A DNA stretch of 64,000 nt from CALITV01 sp964415795 (GCA_964415795.1 CAYQBN010000001.1:1-64000); one strand, 5' to 3'. Positions 50,594-59,617 are shown, counted from the stretch's first letter. Notes: generated by a model not told the origin, from the sequence alone. Numbers and translations: made by a program.

Positions 50594-51235
50594 ATGCGGA
50601 ACGCAGTAGTGATGATGGTCCTTTTTGTCTTTATCGGGGTGGCGGCAGTTCCCGCCTGCTCAGGAGAAAAGGAGACCGATCGCCGCGCAGAGGTCCAGAA
50701 ACTCATCGAACAGGGACAATACGGCCCTGCCAAGCAGATGCTCATTGCCCTTCGGAGCAACTACCCGAACGACCAGCAGCTCTTGGAAATGGAGCACCTT
50801 TGCGACACTAAGATCGCCGAGCAGAAGTATGCCGACATCTGGAAAGAAGCCGAAGCGAAGAATGACTATCAAGAGTGGATCAAGGCGATGATCCGCATCA
50901 AAGAGATCGAAAACTTCAACCGCGACATGGTCAAGGAGTGGATCCAGAAAGCGACGCAAAAGGCGATAGATGCCGGTGCCCGTCAACTCAACGACGAAGA
51001 GCTGCTCGGCCTGCTCAACAAACTCTTCATTCGCTATCAGGTTATCACCGAAAAGGATCGCCTCATGTATATCACCCTCTTTCACAACGAAGGTCGTTTT
51101 CCGCTCAAAGAATGGAAGGATACTTTCCTCACAAAGTATCCGGAACTCTTCGATGAAAAAGGAATGTTCGTCGGCTATCCGCGTCCCGAAAAACCGGCGG
51201 AGCCGGAAAACAAGGGCGTTCCTCCGAAAAAGTAG
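50594..51235 (+). CDS. Helical lipoprotein, unknown function
   Basis: Precursor of 213 residues with signal peptide MRNAVVMMVLFVFIGVAAVPAC (Cys22, Pro at -2). The mature protein is helical and charged, with a TPR-like pair at residues 30-60 (AEVQKLIEQGQYGPAKQMLIALRSNYP). The remaining 110 residues are helix-rich (WIKAMIRIKEIENFNRDMVKEW). The C-terminal 20 residues are Pro/Lys-rich. No catalytic motif is visible; a scaffold role is a guess. ATG 50594 follows GAGGAGGTGTGGT. The methyltransferase gene follows 21 bases later. Confidence 0.78.
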   Translation: MRNAVVMMVLFVFIGVAAVPACSGEKETDRRAEVQKLIEQGQYGPAKQMLIALRSNYPNDQQLLEMEHLCDTKIAEQKYADIWKEAEAKNDYQEWIKAMIRIKEIENFNRDMVKEWIQKATQKAIDAGARQLNDEELLGLLNKLFIRYQVITEKDRLMYITLFHNEGRFPLKEWKDTFLTKYPELFDEKGMFVGYPRPEKPAEPENKGVPPKK

Positions 51236-51256
51236 CGCCTTCAGCACTCTTTTTCC

Positions 51257-52351
51257 ATGCTCATCACCATCCAGAAGATCATCTCCTCGGGCGATGGCAT
51301 CGGCTGGGGAGACGGCAACACCTATTTCATCCCGCAGGTCATCCCCGGAGAAACGGTAGAGGTCTTCGAGACGGTCCCCTTGCGCCGCGCTCTCTCGGCG
51401 ACGGTTTTCCGGGTGGTCGAACCAAGTCCTCTTCGGCAGAAACCGGTTTGCCCTCTTTTTGGCCGGTGCGGCGGATGTTCGTTCCTTCACATCCCCTACC
51501 CGCTCCAGAGCGACATTAAGCGGGACATTCTCAAAGAGACCTTTCGCCAACAGGGAGTTTCCCTTACGATCGAGCCCCGATGGGTAAGTGTGGGAACATT
51601 CCGGATACGGAGCCGAGCCAAGGTGCACATCATCAACGGCCGTCCCTCATTCAACCGGCGCGCCGATCACGAGCTCGTTCCCTTCGATGATTGCCCGCTC
51701 CTGCATCCCGGACTCGTTGCAGTTATCCGAGAGGATGCCCTACGACGGGAAGACGGCCCGCTCCGATACGAGTACGCACCGAGGGATGGAAGCTGGACGC
51801 CCCGTGACCCCGCTATCGTGAAAGTGGTCGCCGGAGAGGAGTTCCGCATCTCGCGTGCTTCGTTTTTCCAGGCATCGGAAGAAGGAGCGGCAGCGCTTGC
51901 CCTCCTCGTACAGGGGATCATCAAGGAAGTAAAGCCATCAACGGTGCTCGACCTATTCTGCGGCGTTGGCCTTTTCTCACGGTTCGCCGCAAAAGAAGGA
52001 TGCAGTGTCACGGGAGCCGATATTGCATCCGCAGAAGATTTTGCCTTCAATGTGCCGCAGGGACGATTCTTCTCCCTCGATCTCTCGCGGGTAGCGACGG
52101 TCCCCGCCGCCGATCTCATTATCGTCGACCCGCCGCGCGCCGGTATGGCCGCTTCACTTGCCGAAGCTATCTCGCGAGGATCAGCGCATCATCTGTGTTA
52201 TGTTTCGTGTGACGCCGCCACCTTCGTACGCGATATTGGGCGACTGGAACGGCGCGGCCGTTTCTCGCTCCGGTCGCTCACGATTGTGGATCAGTTTCCC
52301 TTTACTCACCGGATCGAACTCGTTGCTCATCTCATAAGGAAAGAAACTTGA
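51257..52351 (+). CDS. RNA (uracil-5-)-methyltransferase, TrmA/RumA-like
   Basis: SAM-dependent 5-methyluridine methyltransferase acting on rRNA or tRNA. The 364-residue protein starts with a TRAM-like domain (residues 1-55). The [4Fe-4S] cysteines are in CPLFGRCGGCSFL plus a later DCPLLHP. The SAM loop is LDLFCGVGLFSR, DPPR is in VDPPRAGM, and the catalytic Cys is in YVSCDAATFVRD. RlmD and RlmC (23S rRNA) usually carry the cluster, TrmA does not, so an rRNA target is more likely. It is shorter than E. coli RlmD (433 residues). Its TGA stop lies inside the next promoter. Confidence 0.88.
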   Translation: MLITIQKIISSGDGIGWGDGNTYFIPQVIPGETVEVFETVPLRRALSATVFRVVEPSPLRQKPVCPLFGRCGGCSFLHIPYPLQSDIKRDILKETFRQQGVSLTIEPRWVSVGTFRIRSRAKVHIINGRPSFNRRADHELVPFDDCPLLHPGLVAVIREDALRREDGPLRYEYAPRDGSWTPRDPAIVKVVAGEEFRISRASFFQASEEGAAALALLVQGIIKEVKPSTVLDLFCGVGLFSRFAAKEGCSVTGADIASAEDFAFNVPQGRFFSLDLSRVATVPAADLIIVDPPRAGMAASLAEAISRGSAHHLCYVSCDAATFVRDIGRLERRGRFSLRSLTIVDQFPFTHRIELVAHLIRKET

Positions 52352-52375
52352 CAAGGGTGCCCTCTCCACTATCAT
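52348..52375 (+). promoter_or_regulatory. Promoter for the receiver protein, fused to the methyltransferase stop codon
   Basis: -35 TTGACA (52348-52353), 16-base spacer, -10 TATCAT (52370-52375), 36 bases before ATG 52412. The TGA of the -35 is the stop codon (52349-52351) of the preceding gene. Confidence 0.7.
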
Positions 52376-52411
52376 CGGCTCGGATACGGCCTGCTCCGAT
52401 TGGGGGGAGTC

Positions 52412-52771
52412 ATGAAGCGTGTGCTGATCGTGGATGACGAGGTTTCGCTCGTCAATTCGATGAAGAATTTCTTGCAGTTCAAGGGGGTTGATGCACTTAC
52501 CGCGTTCACTGGGGAAGAGGCGCTGAATATCCTTGAAAAGGAAAAGGAGGTCGCTCTCGTCATCACAGATGTCATCATGCCCGGAATCAGCGGTATAGAG
52601 CTCCTCAAGCGCATTAAGCAACAGCATCCCGGTATTCCGGTCATCGTGATGACCGGCATGCTTTCGATAGAGAATACCGTTTCTTCTCTTCAGAATGGCG
52701 CGAGCGACTACCTGCTCAAGCCGTTCTCCAGTCTCGATTATGTCTGGGAGGTCGTAAAGAACTACCTCTGA
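52412..52771 (+). CDS. Stand-alone response-regulator receiver protein (CheY-like)
   Basis: The 119-residue protein is a complete receiver domain without an output domain. The acidic pocket is Asp8/Asp9, the phosphorylated residue Asp53 is in VITDVIMPG, Thr81 is in VMTGML and Lys103 is in LLKPF. All catalytic residues are present, so it can accept phosphate from a histidine kinase. No kinase is nearby; the partner is unknown. The ATG follows GGGGGAGTC. Its end overlaps the end of plsX by 10 bases on the opposite strand. Confidence 0.92.
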   Translation: MKRVLIVDDEVSLVNSMKNFLQFKGVDALTAFTGEEALNILEKEKEVALVITDVIMPGISGIELLKRIKQQHPGIPVIVMTGMLSIENTVSSLQNGASDYLLKPFSSLDYVWEVVKNYL

Positions 52772-53805
52772 CGCTGAGCACGCGTGAGGTCGCGTTCTAC
52801 GCGGCGGACGAACTTTTTCTGCAAGTTTTCCTCCGCATAGCGAGCAAGAGTGAGGATGCCGGTCCGGAACGCGGCGACATTCGAGCGCCCGTGCCCGATA
52901 CCTACTAAATGGTTGATACCCAGAAGAACCGCGCTTCCGTAACGGGTGTAGTCGAAGCGCTGAAACGCGGAACCGAACATTACCTTGAAGAAGAGACCGG
53001 ACACCTTCATCCAGTAAGGATGCGGAGCTATTTTGGCACGAATGAGTTCATAGAGAGTTTCTGAGAGCCCCTCGATGACCTTGAGCGAGATGTTTCCGGT
53101 GAATCCGTCGGTCACGACGACATCGGCTCCCGGATCGCGAAAAAGAAGATTCCCTTCGACAAACCCATGATAGTTGAGGGTTCGTTGCGCCCACTCGGCC
53201 GCTTTGATGACCGTCGTTTTTCCTTTCGTTCCCTCTTCGCCGACGCTGAGGATCTTCACCCGCGGCTCGGCGATACCGGTGATGCAGTGAGAAAAAGCCT
53301 GTCCCAAAAGAGCGAATTGGAACAGCGTCTCGCTTCGCACATCGGTGGTCGCGCCGAGATCAAGGAGCACCAACTTCTCTTGTTTCATCGTCGGGAAGAC
53401 AATGGCGAGCGCAGGCCTCGATATGCCGGAGAGCGGTCCTGACACGAAATGAGAGATGGCCACCGCCGCACCAGTGTTGCCGATGGTAAAAAAGGCATCG
53501 CCTTTCCCTTCGACAAGAAGCCGCATGCCGACATGCATCGAAGAGCGCGTTTTCACGCGAGCCGCCGCCGCCGCCGGCTCATCCATAGAGATATGGTCAG
53601 GAGCGTGGACTATTTCGAGATTGCGCGGAAGTGATAACCGCGGCGGAACCGCATCGTGAATGCTCCGCTCGTCACCGACGAGTATTACCCGCAGCAGACG
53701 ATGTTCCCGGCACACCTGAATAGCGGCAGCAACCGGAACAGTGGGGGCGTGGTCGCCGCCCATTGCGTCAACGATGACGGCGGCCTCGTACATGTATTCG
53801 GTCAC
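52762..53805 (-). CDS. plsX: Phosphate acyltransferase PlsX
   Basis: PlsX makes acyl-phosphate from acyl-ACP for phospholipid synthesis. The 347-residue protein has the VDAMGGDHAP start (residues 12-21), the GNTGAAV phosphate-binding segment, the LLDLGATTD motif, DGFTGNISLKVIEGL and the C-terminal GRSNVAAF region. GTG 53805 overlaps the rpmF stop as GTGA; ATG 53793 is an alternative. It closes the classical yceD-rpmF-plsX order. Confidence 0.95.
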   Translation of the reverse strand: MTEYMYEAAVIVDAMGGDHAPTVPVAAAIQVCREHRLLRVILVGDERSIHDAVPPRLSLPRNLEIVHAPDHISMDEPAAAAARVKTRSSMHVGMRLLVEGKGDAFFTIGNTGAAVAISHFVSGPLSGISRPALAIVFPTMKQEKLVLLDLGATTDVRSETLFQFALLGQAFSHCITGIAEPRVKILSVGEEGTKGKTTVIKAAEWAQRTLNYHGFVEGNLLFRDPGADVVVTDGFTGNISLKVIEGLSETLYELIRAKIAPHPYWMKVSGLFFKVMFGSAFQRFDYTRYGSAVLLGINHLVGIGHGRSNVAAFRTGILTLARYAEENLQKKFVRRVERDLTRAQRQR

Positions 53806-53987
53806 GCCTCTTCTTTACTGGCGATAGCCTTACCTCGGTATGCCCCACACGAAGGACAGATGCGGTGCGACATCATGAGTTCTCCGCACTTGGGACAAGT
53901 GCGCGTCGTCGGCTTCGTGAGTTTTCGATGTCCGGCACGGCGCGTTCTGCCGCGAGCTCGTGAATGCTTCCGTTTTACTGTAGCCAT
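53802..53987 (-). CDS. rpmF: 50S ribosomal protein L32
   Basis: Structural protein of the large subunit, 61 residues. It has the typical basic N-terminus (VKRKHSRARGRTRRAGH) and a zinc ribbon CPKCGELMMSHRICPSCG with two Cys pairs, so this is the zinc-binding form. ATG 53987 follows CGGAGGAACCC. It lies 11 bases after yceD. Confidence 0.97.
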   Translation of the reverse strand: MATVKRKHSRARGRTRRAGHRKLTKPTTRTCPKCGELMMSHRICPSCGAYRGKAIASKEEA

Positions 53988-53998
53988 GGGTTCCTCCG

Positions 53999-54445
53999 TT
54001 ATCGGTCAGATTCGTCGGGTATACAGGAACAGGCGACGCGGTTACGATTAACACCACATATGGGACAAAGCCCCTTACACTCCTCGTCGCACACGATCTT
54101 GGCAGGGATGTTGAGCACGAGCGCCTCGTGAACGAACGGATCGAGCAAGATCTCTTCCCCGTCGTAGGTATAATCGAAGTCGGCACCTTCCTGTTCCGGG
54201 AACAAGACGAATTGTTCGTTCATTTCCACGGTCACCTCGACGGGATCACCACACCGATGACAAGCGGTCTTCACGGCGAAGGTCCCTTCGATGGTCAGCA
54301 CGATCGTCTCGGCAGCGCGGTAGTAGTGCGCTATGAGTCGGTGCTCCGATAAGAGCGAACCACCGCCGATATTCTCGCCAATGAAGAGCGGCTCGACCAT
54401 CATCGAGCGTTCGTGCTCTGTAATATCAGGCAGATAGAGAAACAC
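53999..54445 (-). CDS. yceD: YceD/DUF177 family protein
   Basis: The 148-residue protein belongs to the DUF177 family that is almost always next to rpmF and has been linked to 23S rRNA processing or assembly. It has a zinc-ribbon-like pair of cysteines (CHRCGDPV) and a C-terminal CDEECKGLCPICG motif. The start I prefer is GTG 54445, with GAGGG four bases upstream. The TTG at 54460 would leave only 8 bases after the predicted transcription start. Its promoter lies at the metG stop. Confidence 0.85.
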   Translation of the reverse strand: MFLYLPDITEHERSMMVEPLFIGENIGGGSLLSEHRLIAHYYRAAETIVLTIEGTFAVKTACHRCGDPVEVTVEMNEQFVLFPEQEGADFDYTYDGEEILLDPFVHEALVLNIPAKIVCDEECKGLCPICGVNRNRVACSCIPDESDR

Positions 54446-54474
54446 GTATCCCTCGGTCAAAAGAACGATTGCCG

Positions 54475-54502
54475 ACTATAACCGCAAAACGAACTCTGTC
54501 AA
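54475..54502 (-). promoter_or_regulatory. Promoter for yceD-rpmF-plsX fused to the metG stop codon
   Basis: Minus-strand -35 TTGACA (54502-54497), 16-base spacer, -10 TATAGT (54480-54475). The TGA within the -35 (54501-54499) is the metG stop codon. Confidence 0.7.
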
Positions 54503-56178
54503 GAATTGGTACCGGTCCTCCCGAGTTTTGCACGCCACTTATCGAGAGCCGCGTCCTCTATTTTCGGATAGAGGACCTGTGTCTCACCGATGACATGCCC
54601 CTGGCGTATCGGTTGCGTGGCGATCGTGGAAAAATCGAAGTTCTCGGGAAGGTTGAGCATCCTCTTCACGGTACGCGAGGTTGCCGGTGTGATGGGTTCA
54701 AAAAGGATAGCGAGGGTGTCCATGAGGTTAAGACAGGTGAGGAGCACCGCCTTGCACCGTTTTTCATCGCTCTTGCGAAGCGCCCACGGCGCGGTGGTGT
54801 CCACATATTTGTTTGCGATGCGCCCTATCTCCATGAGGTGGAACACGGCGTCGCGCACCCGGAAGGTTTCGTAGCATTCTTCGATGACGGATGCCTCTCG
54901 CCGGACCTCTTCCCATAGTTTCTTCTCAATATCGGTGAAGGTCATCTCGCCGTCGAGTTTTCCGTCGAAGAACTTGCGGGTAAAGGAGAGCATCCGGTTC
55001 ACGAAGTTACCATAGATGTCGGCAAGTTCCGAGTTGTTGGCAAACTGAAAACCCTTGAGGGAGAAATCGGCGTCTTTCGTTTCGGGTGCGATCTGCGCGA
55101 GGTAGTATCGCACGACATCGCTCGGAAAATCCTCAAGGAATTCGTGGAGCCATATCGCGTAGTTCTTCGAGGTAGAGAACTTGTCACCCTCGAGGTTGAG
55201 GAATTCGTTGGCCGGTATCTCGTCGGGAAGTTTCCATCCCGTTCTCTGTCCCATAAGCATCGCCGGCCAGATGATGGCATGGAAGACGATGTTGTCCTTT
55301 CCTATGAAGTGAACGAGTCTCACCTCGTCGCCCCCCTGCCACCAGCGTTTCCATTCCTCGGGCTTTCCCATCTTGCGGAACAGCTCGATGGTGAAGGAGA
55401 TGTAGCCGATCGGCGCGTCGAACCACACATAGAGGACCTTTCCCTTCGCCTCGTCGAGCGGCACCGGCACGCCCCACGAGAGGTCGCGGGTGATGCCGCG
55501 CGGTTCGAGTCCCCGCTGGAACCACTGTTCGCAAAATGCCTTGACATTGGCTTTCCAGTGCGGCTTTCGCGCAAGCCACTGTTCGAGATCCTTCTGAAAT
55601 TTGTCGAGATCGAGGAACCAGTGACGCGAACTTTTGACCCTCGGCGGGCGGCCGCACAGTTTGCATTTTGGCTCTTTGAGGTCGAGCGCGTTGAGGGCAT
55701 TGCCGCAGTAGTCGCACTGATCGCCCCGCGCTCCCTTTCCGCAGTGGGGACAGGTCCCTTCGACATAGCGATCGGGGAGAAACATGGCATCGTGGTCGCA
55801 GTAGAACTGATCGACTTCGCGCTCCGAAACGAAGCCATTTTTACGCAAATTGAGAAAGAATTCCTGTGAGAGTTTTGCATGTTCGGGACAAGTACTTGTT
55901 CCCGAAAAGATATCGAAACTCATGTCGAGTCGGCGAAAAGCTTCTTCGATGATCCGATGATTCTCGGCAACGACCTCAGGAGGAGTCTTCCCCTTCTGTT
56001 CGGCGTTTATCGTGATGGGAACGCCATGTTCATCGGTGCCGCAGATGTAGATCACCTCCCGCTTCTTGTTGCGCAGGTAACGGACATAAATGTCGGCGGG
56101 AAGGTAGGCGCCAGCGATATGTCCGAGATGGATCGGACCATTCGCGTAGGGAAGCGCCGAGGTGACGAGATACCGCAT
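54499..56178 (-). CDS. metG: Methionyl-tRNA synthetase
   Basis: MetRS charges initiator and elongator tRNA-Met. The 559-residue class I synthetase has HLGH (residues 17-20), the zinc knuckle CPHCGKGARGDQCDYCG plus CKLCGRPP in a four-pair cluster, and KFSTSKN (around residue 333) in place of KMSKS. It ends after the anticodon domain without the EMAPII-like tRNA-binding tail. ATG 56178 follows GGAGGTCTTC. The stop is reused in the next promoter. Confidence 0.97.
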   Translation of the reverse strand: MRYLVTSALPYANGPIHLGHIAGAYLPADIYVRYLRNKKREVIYICGTDEHGVPITINAEQKGKTPPEVVAENHRIIEEAFRRLDMSFDIFSGTSTCPEHAKLSQEFFLNLRKNGFVSEREVDQFYCDHDAMFLPDRYVEGTCPHCGKGARGDQCDYCGNALNALDLKEPKCKLCGRPPRVKSSRHWFLDLDKFQKDLEQWLARKPHWKANVKAFCEQWFQRGLEPRGITRDLSWGVPVPLDEAKGKVLYVWFDAPIGYISFTIELFRKMGKPEEWKRWWQGGDEVRLVHFIGKDNIVFHAIIWPAMLMGQRTGWKLPDEIPANEFLNLEGDKFSTSKNYAIWLHEFLEDFPSDVVRYYLAQIAPETKDADFSLKGFQFANNSELADIYGNFVNRMLSFTRKFFDGKLDGEMTFTDIEKKLWEEVRREASVIEECYETFRVRDAVFHLMEIGRIANKYVDTTAPWALRKSDEKRCKAVLLTCLNLMDTLAILFEPITPATSRTVKRMLNLPENFDFSTIATQPIRQGHVIGETQVLYPKIEDAALDKWRAKLGRTGTNS

Positions 56179-56210
56179 GAAGACCTCCGTATCGTTACGA
56201 AAACGGGTCG

Positions 56211-56238
56211 AGTATAGTCAAAACGGGCAGTGCGTCAA
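56211..56238 (-). promoter_or_regulatory. Promoter for metG
   Basis: Minus-strand -35 TTGACG (56238-56233), 16-base spacer, -10 TATACT (56216-56211), 33 bases before ATG 56178. Confidence 0.65.
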
Positions 56239-56314
56239 ATGAATAGGTGCAGGGTTGTCTTTCGGGAAAAAAGGAGTTTAGTGATAAGCGAAGATGGTCG
56301 AAAGGGGGGATGCT

Positions 56315-57175
56315 ATGAACCACATTCGTCCGACACGATTTGCGGGAAGTTGGTACGAGGCGTCTCCGACGCGGCTGTCGGCACAGCTCGACCAACTCGT
56401 TGAAAAGGCAGAACAAACAACCCTGCCCGCCTATGGGGCGGTGCTTCCTCATGCGGGACACGCCTTTTCGGGGCAGGGTATCGCACCGTTCTTCAGGAAC
56501 GCGGCGCGTGGGGCGACCCACCTCTGCATCTTGGCGCCGAGCCACTACACCTTCGTGCCGGTGGGTAATCTTGGCTATGCCTCGTTCACCGAATACGAGA
56601 CGCCGCTGGGGCCGGTGACCGCCTTTTCGAAGCCGTTCGAGGGAAAGGAAGTGTTCGTGCCGATGGACAAGGCGATCGCTGTGGAACACAGCGCCGAGAT
56701 GTTTCTCCCGTTCATCAAGCGTTTCTTACCACAGGTCGTTACGACGATCCTCTTGGTGCCACGAATCAAGAACGAAGGACACATTACCCGGTTTGCCGAC
56801 GCGGTCGAAAAGGCGCTCAGTTCCTTTGACCCCCGTCGAGTGCTTTTCATCGCCTCGAGTGACTTTACCCACTATGGCGATCGTTTCGATTTCACACCGT
56901 TCGGAACGCGGGATATTGGGGATGTTCTTTCGAAGACAGCGGCGCTCGACCGGAAGTACGCCGATCTGCTCGCCCGTCACGAGCGAGCGAAGGTCCTTGC
57001 CGAACGCGAGAAGGATCAGCCGAGCATCTGCGGGCTCGATCCGGCGCTTCTGCTTTCCGCCCTCACGGAGCGGCGGGGCTTGCGGGGAACTTTCGCGAGT
57101 TACTATACATCGTGCGATGTGATCGGCCCGAGCGGTGACTTCGTGTGCTATGCAACGATACTTTACCATGAATGA
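56315..57175 (+). CDS. amrB: AmmeMemoRadiSam system protein B (MEMO1 family)
   Basis: MEMO-family protein of 286 residues, related to extradiol dioxygenases. Candidate metal ligands are His in LPHAGHAFSG, His in APSHYTF, EHSAEMFLPF and His in SSDFTHYGDRF. The family is found with AMMECR1 and a radical SAM enzyme (AmmeMemoRadiSam); the joint function is unknown. The AMMECR1 partner follows 11 bases later but no radical SAM gene is in the window. ATG 56315 follows GGGGGGATGCT. A longer ORF from 56294 lacks such a site. The gene symbol follows the amrA/amrB naming of the system. Confidence 0.88.
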   Translation: MNHIRPTRFAGSWYEASPTRLSAQLDQLVEKAEQTTLPAYGAVLPHAGHAFSGQGIAPFFRNAARGATHLCILAPSHYTFVPVGNLGYASFTEYETPLGPVTAFSKPFEGKEVFVPMDKAIAVEHSAEMFLPFIKRFLPQVVTTILLVPRIKNEGHITRFADAVEKALSSFDPRRVLFIASSDFTHYGDRFDFTPFGTRDIGDVLSKTAALDRKYADLLARHERAKVLAEREKDQPSICGLDPALLLSALTERRGLRGTFASYYTSCDVIGPSGDFVCYATILYHE

Positions 57176-57186
57176 GGGAGGCGACA

Positions 57187-57753
57187 ATGACCTTTACCCA
57201 CGAGCAACGGAAAACCTTGCTCAAGGTGGCGCGAGAACGGATCGAAGAGAAACTTCTCGGGAAACCATCGGTCACGTGGGAGCAGGTGAAACACGATCCG
57301 GCGTTCGCCGAGAAACGCGGAGTGTTCGTGACGCTCAAAAAAGAGGGGGATCTCCGTGGGTGTATTGGAACAGTGGCGGCAGAGCGACCACTCGGAGAGG
57401 CGGTGCGGGCGATGGCGATCCAGTCGGCGTTCTTCGACCCGCGGTTCTACCCGCTCGAGAAGGAGGAACTGCCGCTCATCACCGTTGAGATCTCGATACT
57501 TACCCCCCCGGCACCGGTGGCCGGATGGCAGGATATTGTCATCGGGCGCGATGGCATGATCCTTTCGTGCCGCGGACGGCAGGCACTTTTCCTTCCGCAG
57601 GTAGCCCCCGAGCAGGGCTGGGACCTTCCAACGACTCTTTCCTACCTTTCTCAAAAGGCGGGGCTGTCTCCCGATGCGTGGCGGGATCCTGCCTGCCGTT
57701 TCCAAACATTTCAAGCCGAAGTCTTCAGCGAGGAGGATGTCGCCTCAGTCTAA
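57187..57753 (+). CDS. amrA: AmmeMemoRadiSam system protein A (AMMECR1 family)
   Basis: AMMECR1-family protein of 188 residues. It has the highly conserved GVFVTLKKEGDLRGCIG motif and the YPLEKEELPLITVEISILTPP segment. The C-terminal VAPEQGWDLPTTLSYLSQKAGL is also typical. A role together with MEMO in modifying a small molecule or protein is suspected from gene linkage, not known. ATG 57187 follows GGGAGGCGACA. A convergent membrane ferredoxin gene ends 56 bases later. Confidence 0.9.
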   Translation: MTFTHEQRKTLLKVARERIEEKLLGKPSVTWEQVKHDPAFAEKRGVFVTLKKEGDLRGCIGTVAAERPLGEAVRAMAIQSAFFDPRFYPLEKEELPLITVEISILTPPAPVAGWQDIVIGRDGMILSCRGRQALFLPQVAPEQGWDLPTTLSYLSQKAGLSPDAWRDPACRFQTFQAEVFSEEDVASV

Positions 57754-57808
57754 TAAGGTCGCCGCGTCTTCCGTACACGCCGCTTCGCTCGCCTAAATTC
57801 AGGGTCGA

Positions 57809-58429
57809 TTACCGTGTTTTCTTGCGTGCTTCGGGAGGCACTAAAATAGGAAAGATGGTGGCCGGATGTATCGCGCGGGCGATGGCGAGGAGAAGCGGTC
57901 GGGTGCGGACTCTCCTCACGACAGGGATAACGCTCACGAGGAGAGACAGACGGGTAAGAAGGAATATCGCCACGGCATAGCCGATGGTCCACAGGAGAAG
58001 CGAAAGCCCGATCCCCGCGAGGTCACGACGGGCGGGGAAGATGACGACGGAGAAGAGCGGGGCAAGATATTCGTCGTAGGGAAGCCAGAGGAGCACGAAG
58101 GCGCCGATGAGGACCGAGAGTGGAAGAACGAACGCCCGTTCGGGGCACTGATAGACGCACCAGAGACAGCCGCGGCAGCGCCGGGTACGGAACGGTAGGC
58201 CGAAGCGGAAGACGATGGCGTGGTGCGGGCAAACCGTCTCGCAGTGGCGACATTGGACACAGTCGGCAGTGGTGACCATGAGACGGGCGAGAAGCCGTCT
58301 GCCGAGGAGTTTGTAGAGAAGGGCGAGCAGTTTTCGCGGAAGCGGCGCCCCTTTGAGCGGAAGCGTCCGTGATTCGAGCGCGAGCCGCCTCAATTTCGCC
58401 GCCGCCTTTTCCTGTACCTTTTTCTGCAC
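57809..58429 (-). CDS. Membrane protein with two [4Fe-4S] ferredoxin motifs
   Basis: The 206-residue protein starts with a basic region. A ferredoxin-like domain follows (residues 55-105) with CVQCRHCETVCP and CRGCLWCVYQCPE, which should hold two [4Fe-4S] clusters. At least two membrane helices follow (FVLPLSVLIGAFVLLWLPY and LAGIGLSLLLWTIGYAVAIFLL), and the tail is basic. It could pass electrons between a cytoplasmic donor and the membrane. It is convergent with the AMMECR1 gene, so co-function is only suggested. The start is GTG 58429 after GGAGGAGTGCC. Confidence 0.82.
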   Translation of the reverse strand: MQKKVQEKAAAKLRRLALESRTLPLKGAPLPRKLLALLYKLLGRRLLARLMVTTADCVQCRHCETVCPHHAIVFRFGLPFRTRRCRGCLWCVYQCPERAFVLPLSVLIGAFVLLWLPYDEYLAPLFSVVIFPARRDLAGIGLSLLLWTIGYAVAIFLLTRLSLLVSVIPVVRRVRTRPLLLAIARAIHPATIFPILVPPEARKKTR

Positions 58430-58508
58430 GGCACTCCTCCTTTGCCGGTGCCGTTATCGCCGCCTCACTATAGCGCGCTCTGAGCGGGGAGCAACGATTT
58501 CGCTCAAC

Positions 58509-58538
58509 TTGACAGAGGGGTATCAGGAACGGTATGAT
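58509..58538 (+). promoter_or_regulatory. Promoter for the cyclase-RTX lipoprotein unit
   Basis: -35 TTGACA (58509-58514), 18-base spacer, -10 TATGAT (58533-58538), 26 bases before ATG 58565. Confidence 0.75.
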
Positions 58539-58564
58539 GCGCCGCTTTTGAGCGAGGAAAGGTC

Positions 58565-59617
58565 ATGACGCGCAACGAGACATTCGCCACGGTGATGTTG
58601 CTCGATATCATGAACTCATCGGAGTACGCGAATGTCCTTTCGGTGCGCGACTACTACGAAACCTTTCTCCGCGAATACAACGAGACCGTTCGACGCGCCG
58701 CCCATCTCTACTTCAGCCGCTATCCCGGTGGCGTCTACCACGAAGGGAACCATTCGGTCGAGGTAGTGGGCGACGAGGGACGCGTGTTCCTCTTCTCCGA
58801 CAACCCGGGGCGCGATGTGCAAGCGGCGCTCGACCTCGCGGTGCTCATCAAGATCGCGTGGATAAGCGGCGCATTCAACCGGGCGCGTATCAGACAGAAC
58901 AAGGCACCCGAGGATCTCGGCGTCGGTATAAACTCGGGATACCTCTATGTCAAAGACGACGGAAAACTCGAGGGATTCGGCATCAACCTCACCAAGCGGA
59001 TAGAGACACATTCGCGTTTCGGTTCGGTGAGCAAGATCATGCTCCATAAAACCTCGCGAGTCACACTTGACCGTTTTGTGACCGAGAGCCGCATCGCGAT
59101 GCACCTGCCGGTGAATGGCCGTGAGATATGTTTGCCGCAACACTACTTTTTCCGTTTCACCGGCAATGTGGAACTCAAGGGAATAGCCCAACCGGTACCC
59201 CTCTACGAACTGCAGTACATCAACTGGGGCGCGCGTCCCTTTTTCATGGAGGGGAACTTTCTCAAGGATCTGACCGGCTGTTCGATGAGCGAGCTCGCCG
59301 CGATACTCGAGACCGCCCTCTCGCTCTCGGTACTCGATACGACGATAAACAACATTCTCCTCTTTTTCGCGGTGCTCAATGGGCAGTGGGAAAAGGCGTC
59401 GCTTGTCGCGAAGACGCTCTACGAAGAACTGGGAAACATCATGGAGATACCGCTCGTCGCGGCGGTCGCCAACATCAATCTCGCCCATGGTGCCGAGCCC
59501 GAAATGGCGCGCCGGTGTCTCCTCTACGGACGCCGATGGCTCGAGATAGCGCGAACGATACGCCCACATGCCGAGCAGATAGACGAACTCGAGGTGGTGC
59601 TCGGAAAAGTTCACTGA
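58565..59617 (+). CDS. Class III adenylate/guanylate cyclase-like protein
   Basis: The 350-residue protein has a class III nucleotidyl cyclase catalytic domain at its N-terminus (residues about 5-220). The first metal Asp is in VMLLDIMNSS (Asp14), the second metal site is in EVVGDEGRVFLF, and the Asn and Arg transition-state residues lie in GFGINLTKRIE; GVGINSGYLYV precedes them. These residues are all kept, so activity is plausible. The C-terminal 130 residues are helical and TPR-like. It has no membrane segment. Adenylate, guanylate or another product cannot be told from this sequence. A lipoprotein gene follows after 31 bases. Confidence 0.85.
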   Translation: MTRNETFATVMLLDIMNSSEYANVLSVRDYYETFLREYNETVRRAAHLYFSRYPGGVYHEGNHSVEVVGDEGRVFLFSDNPGRDVQAALDLAVLIKIAWISGAFNRARIRQNKAPEDLGVGINSGYLYVKDDGKLEGFGINLTKRIETHSRFGSVSKIMLHKTSRVTLDRFVTESRIAMHLPVNGREICLPQHYFFRFTGNVELKGIAQPVPLYELQYINWGARPFFMEGNFLKDLTGCSMSELAAILETALSLSVLDTTINNILLFFAVLNGQWEKASLVAKTLYEELGNIMEIPLVAAVANINLAHGAEPEMARRCLLYGRRWLEIARTIRPHAEQIDELEVVLGKVH

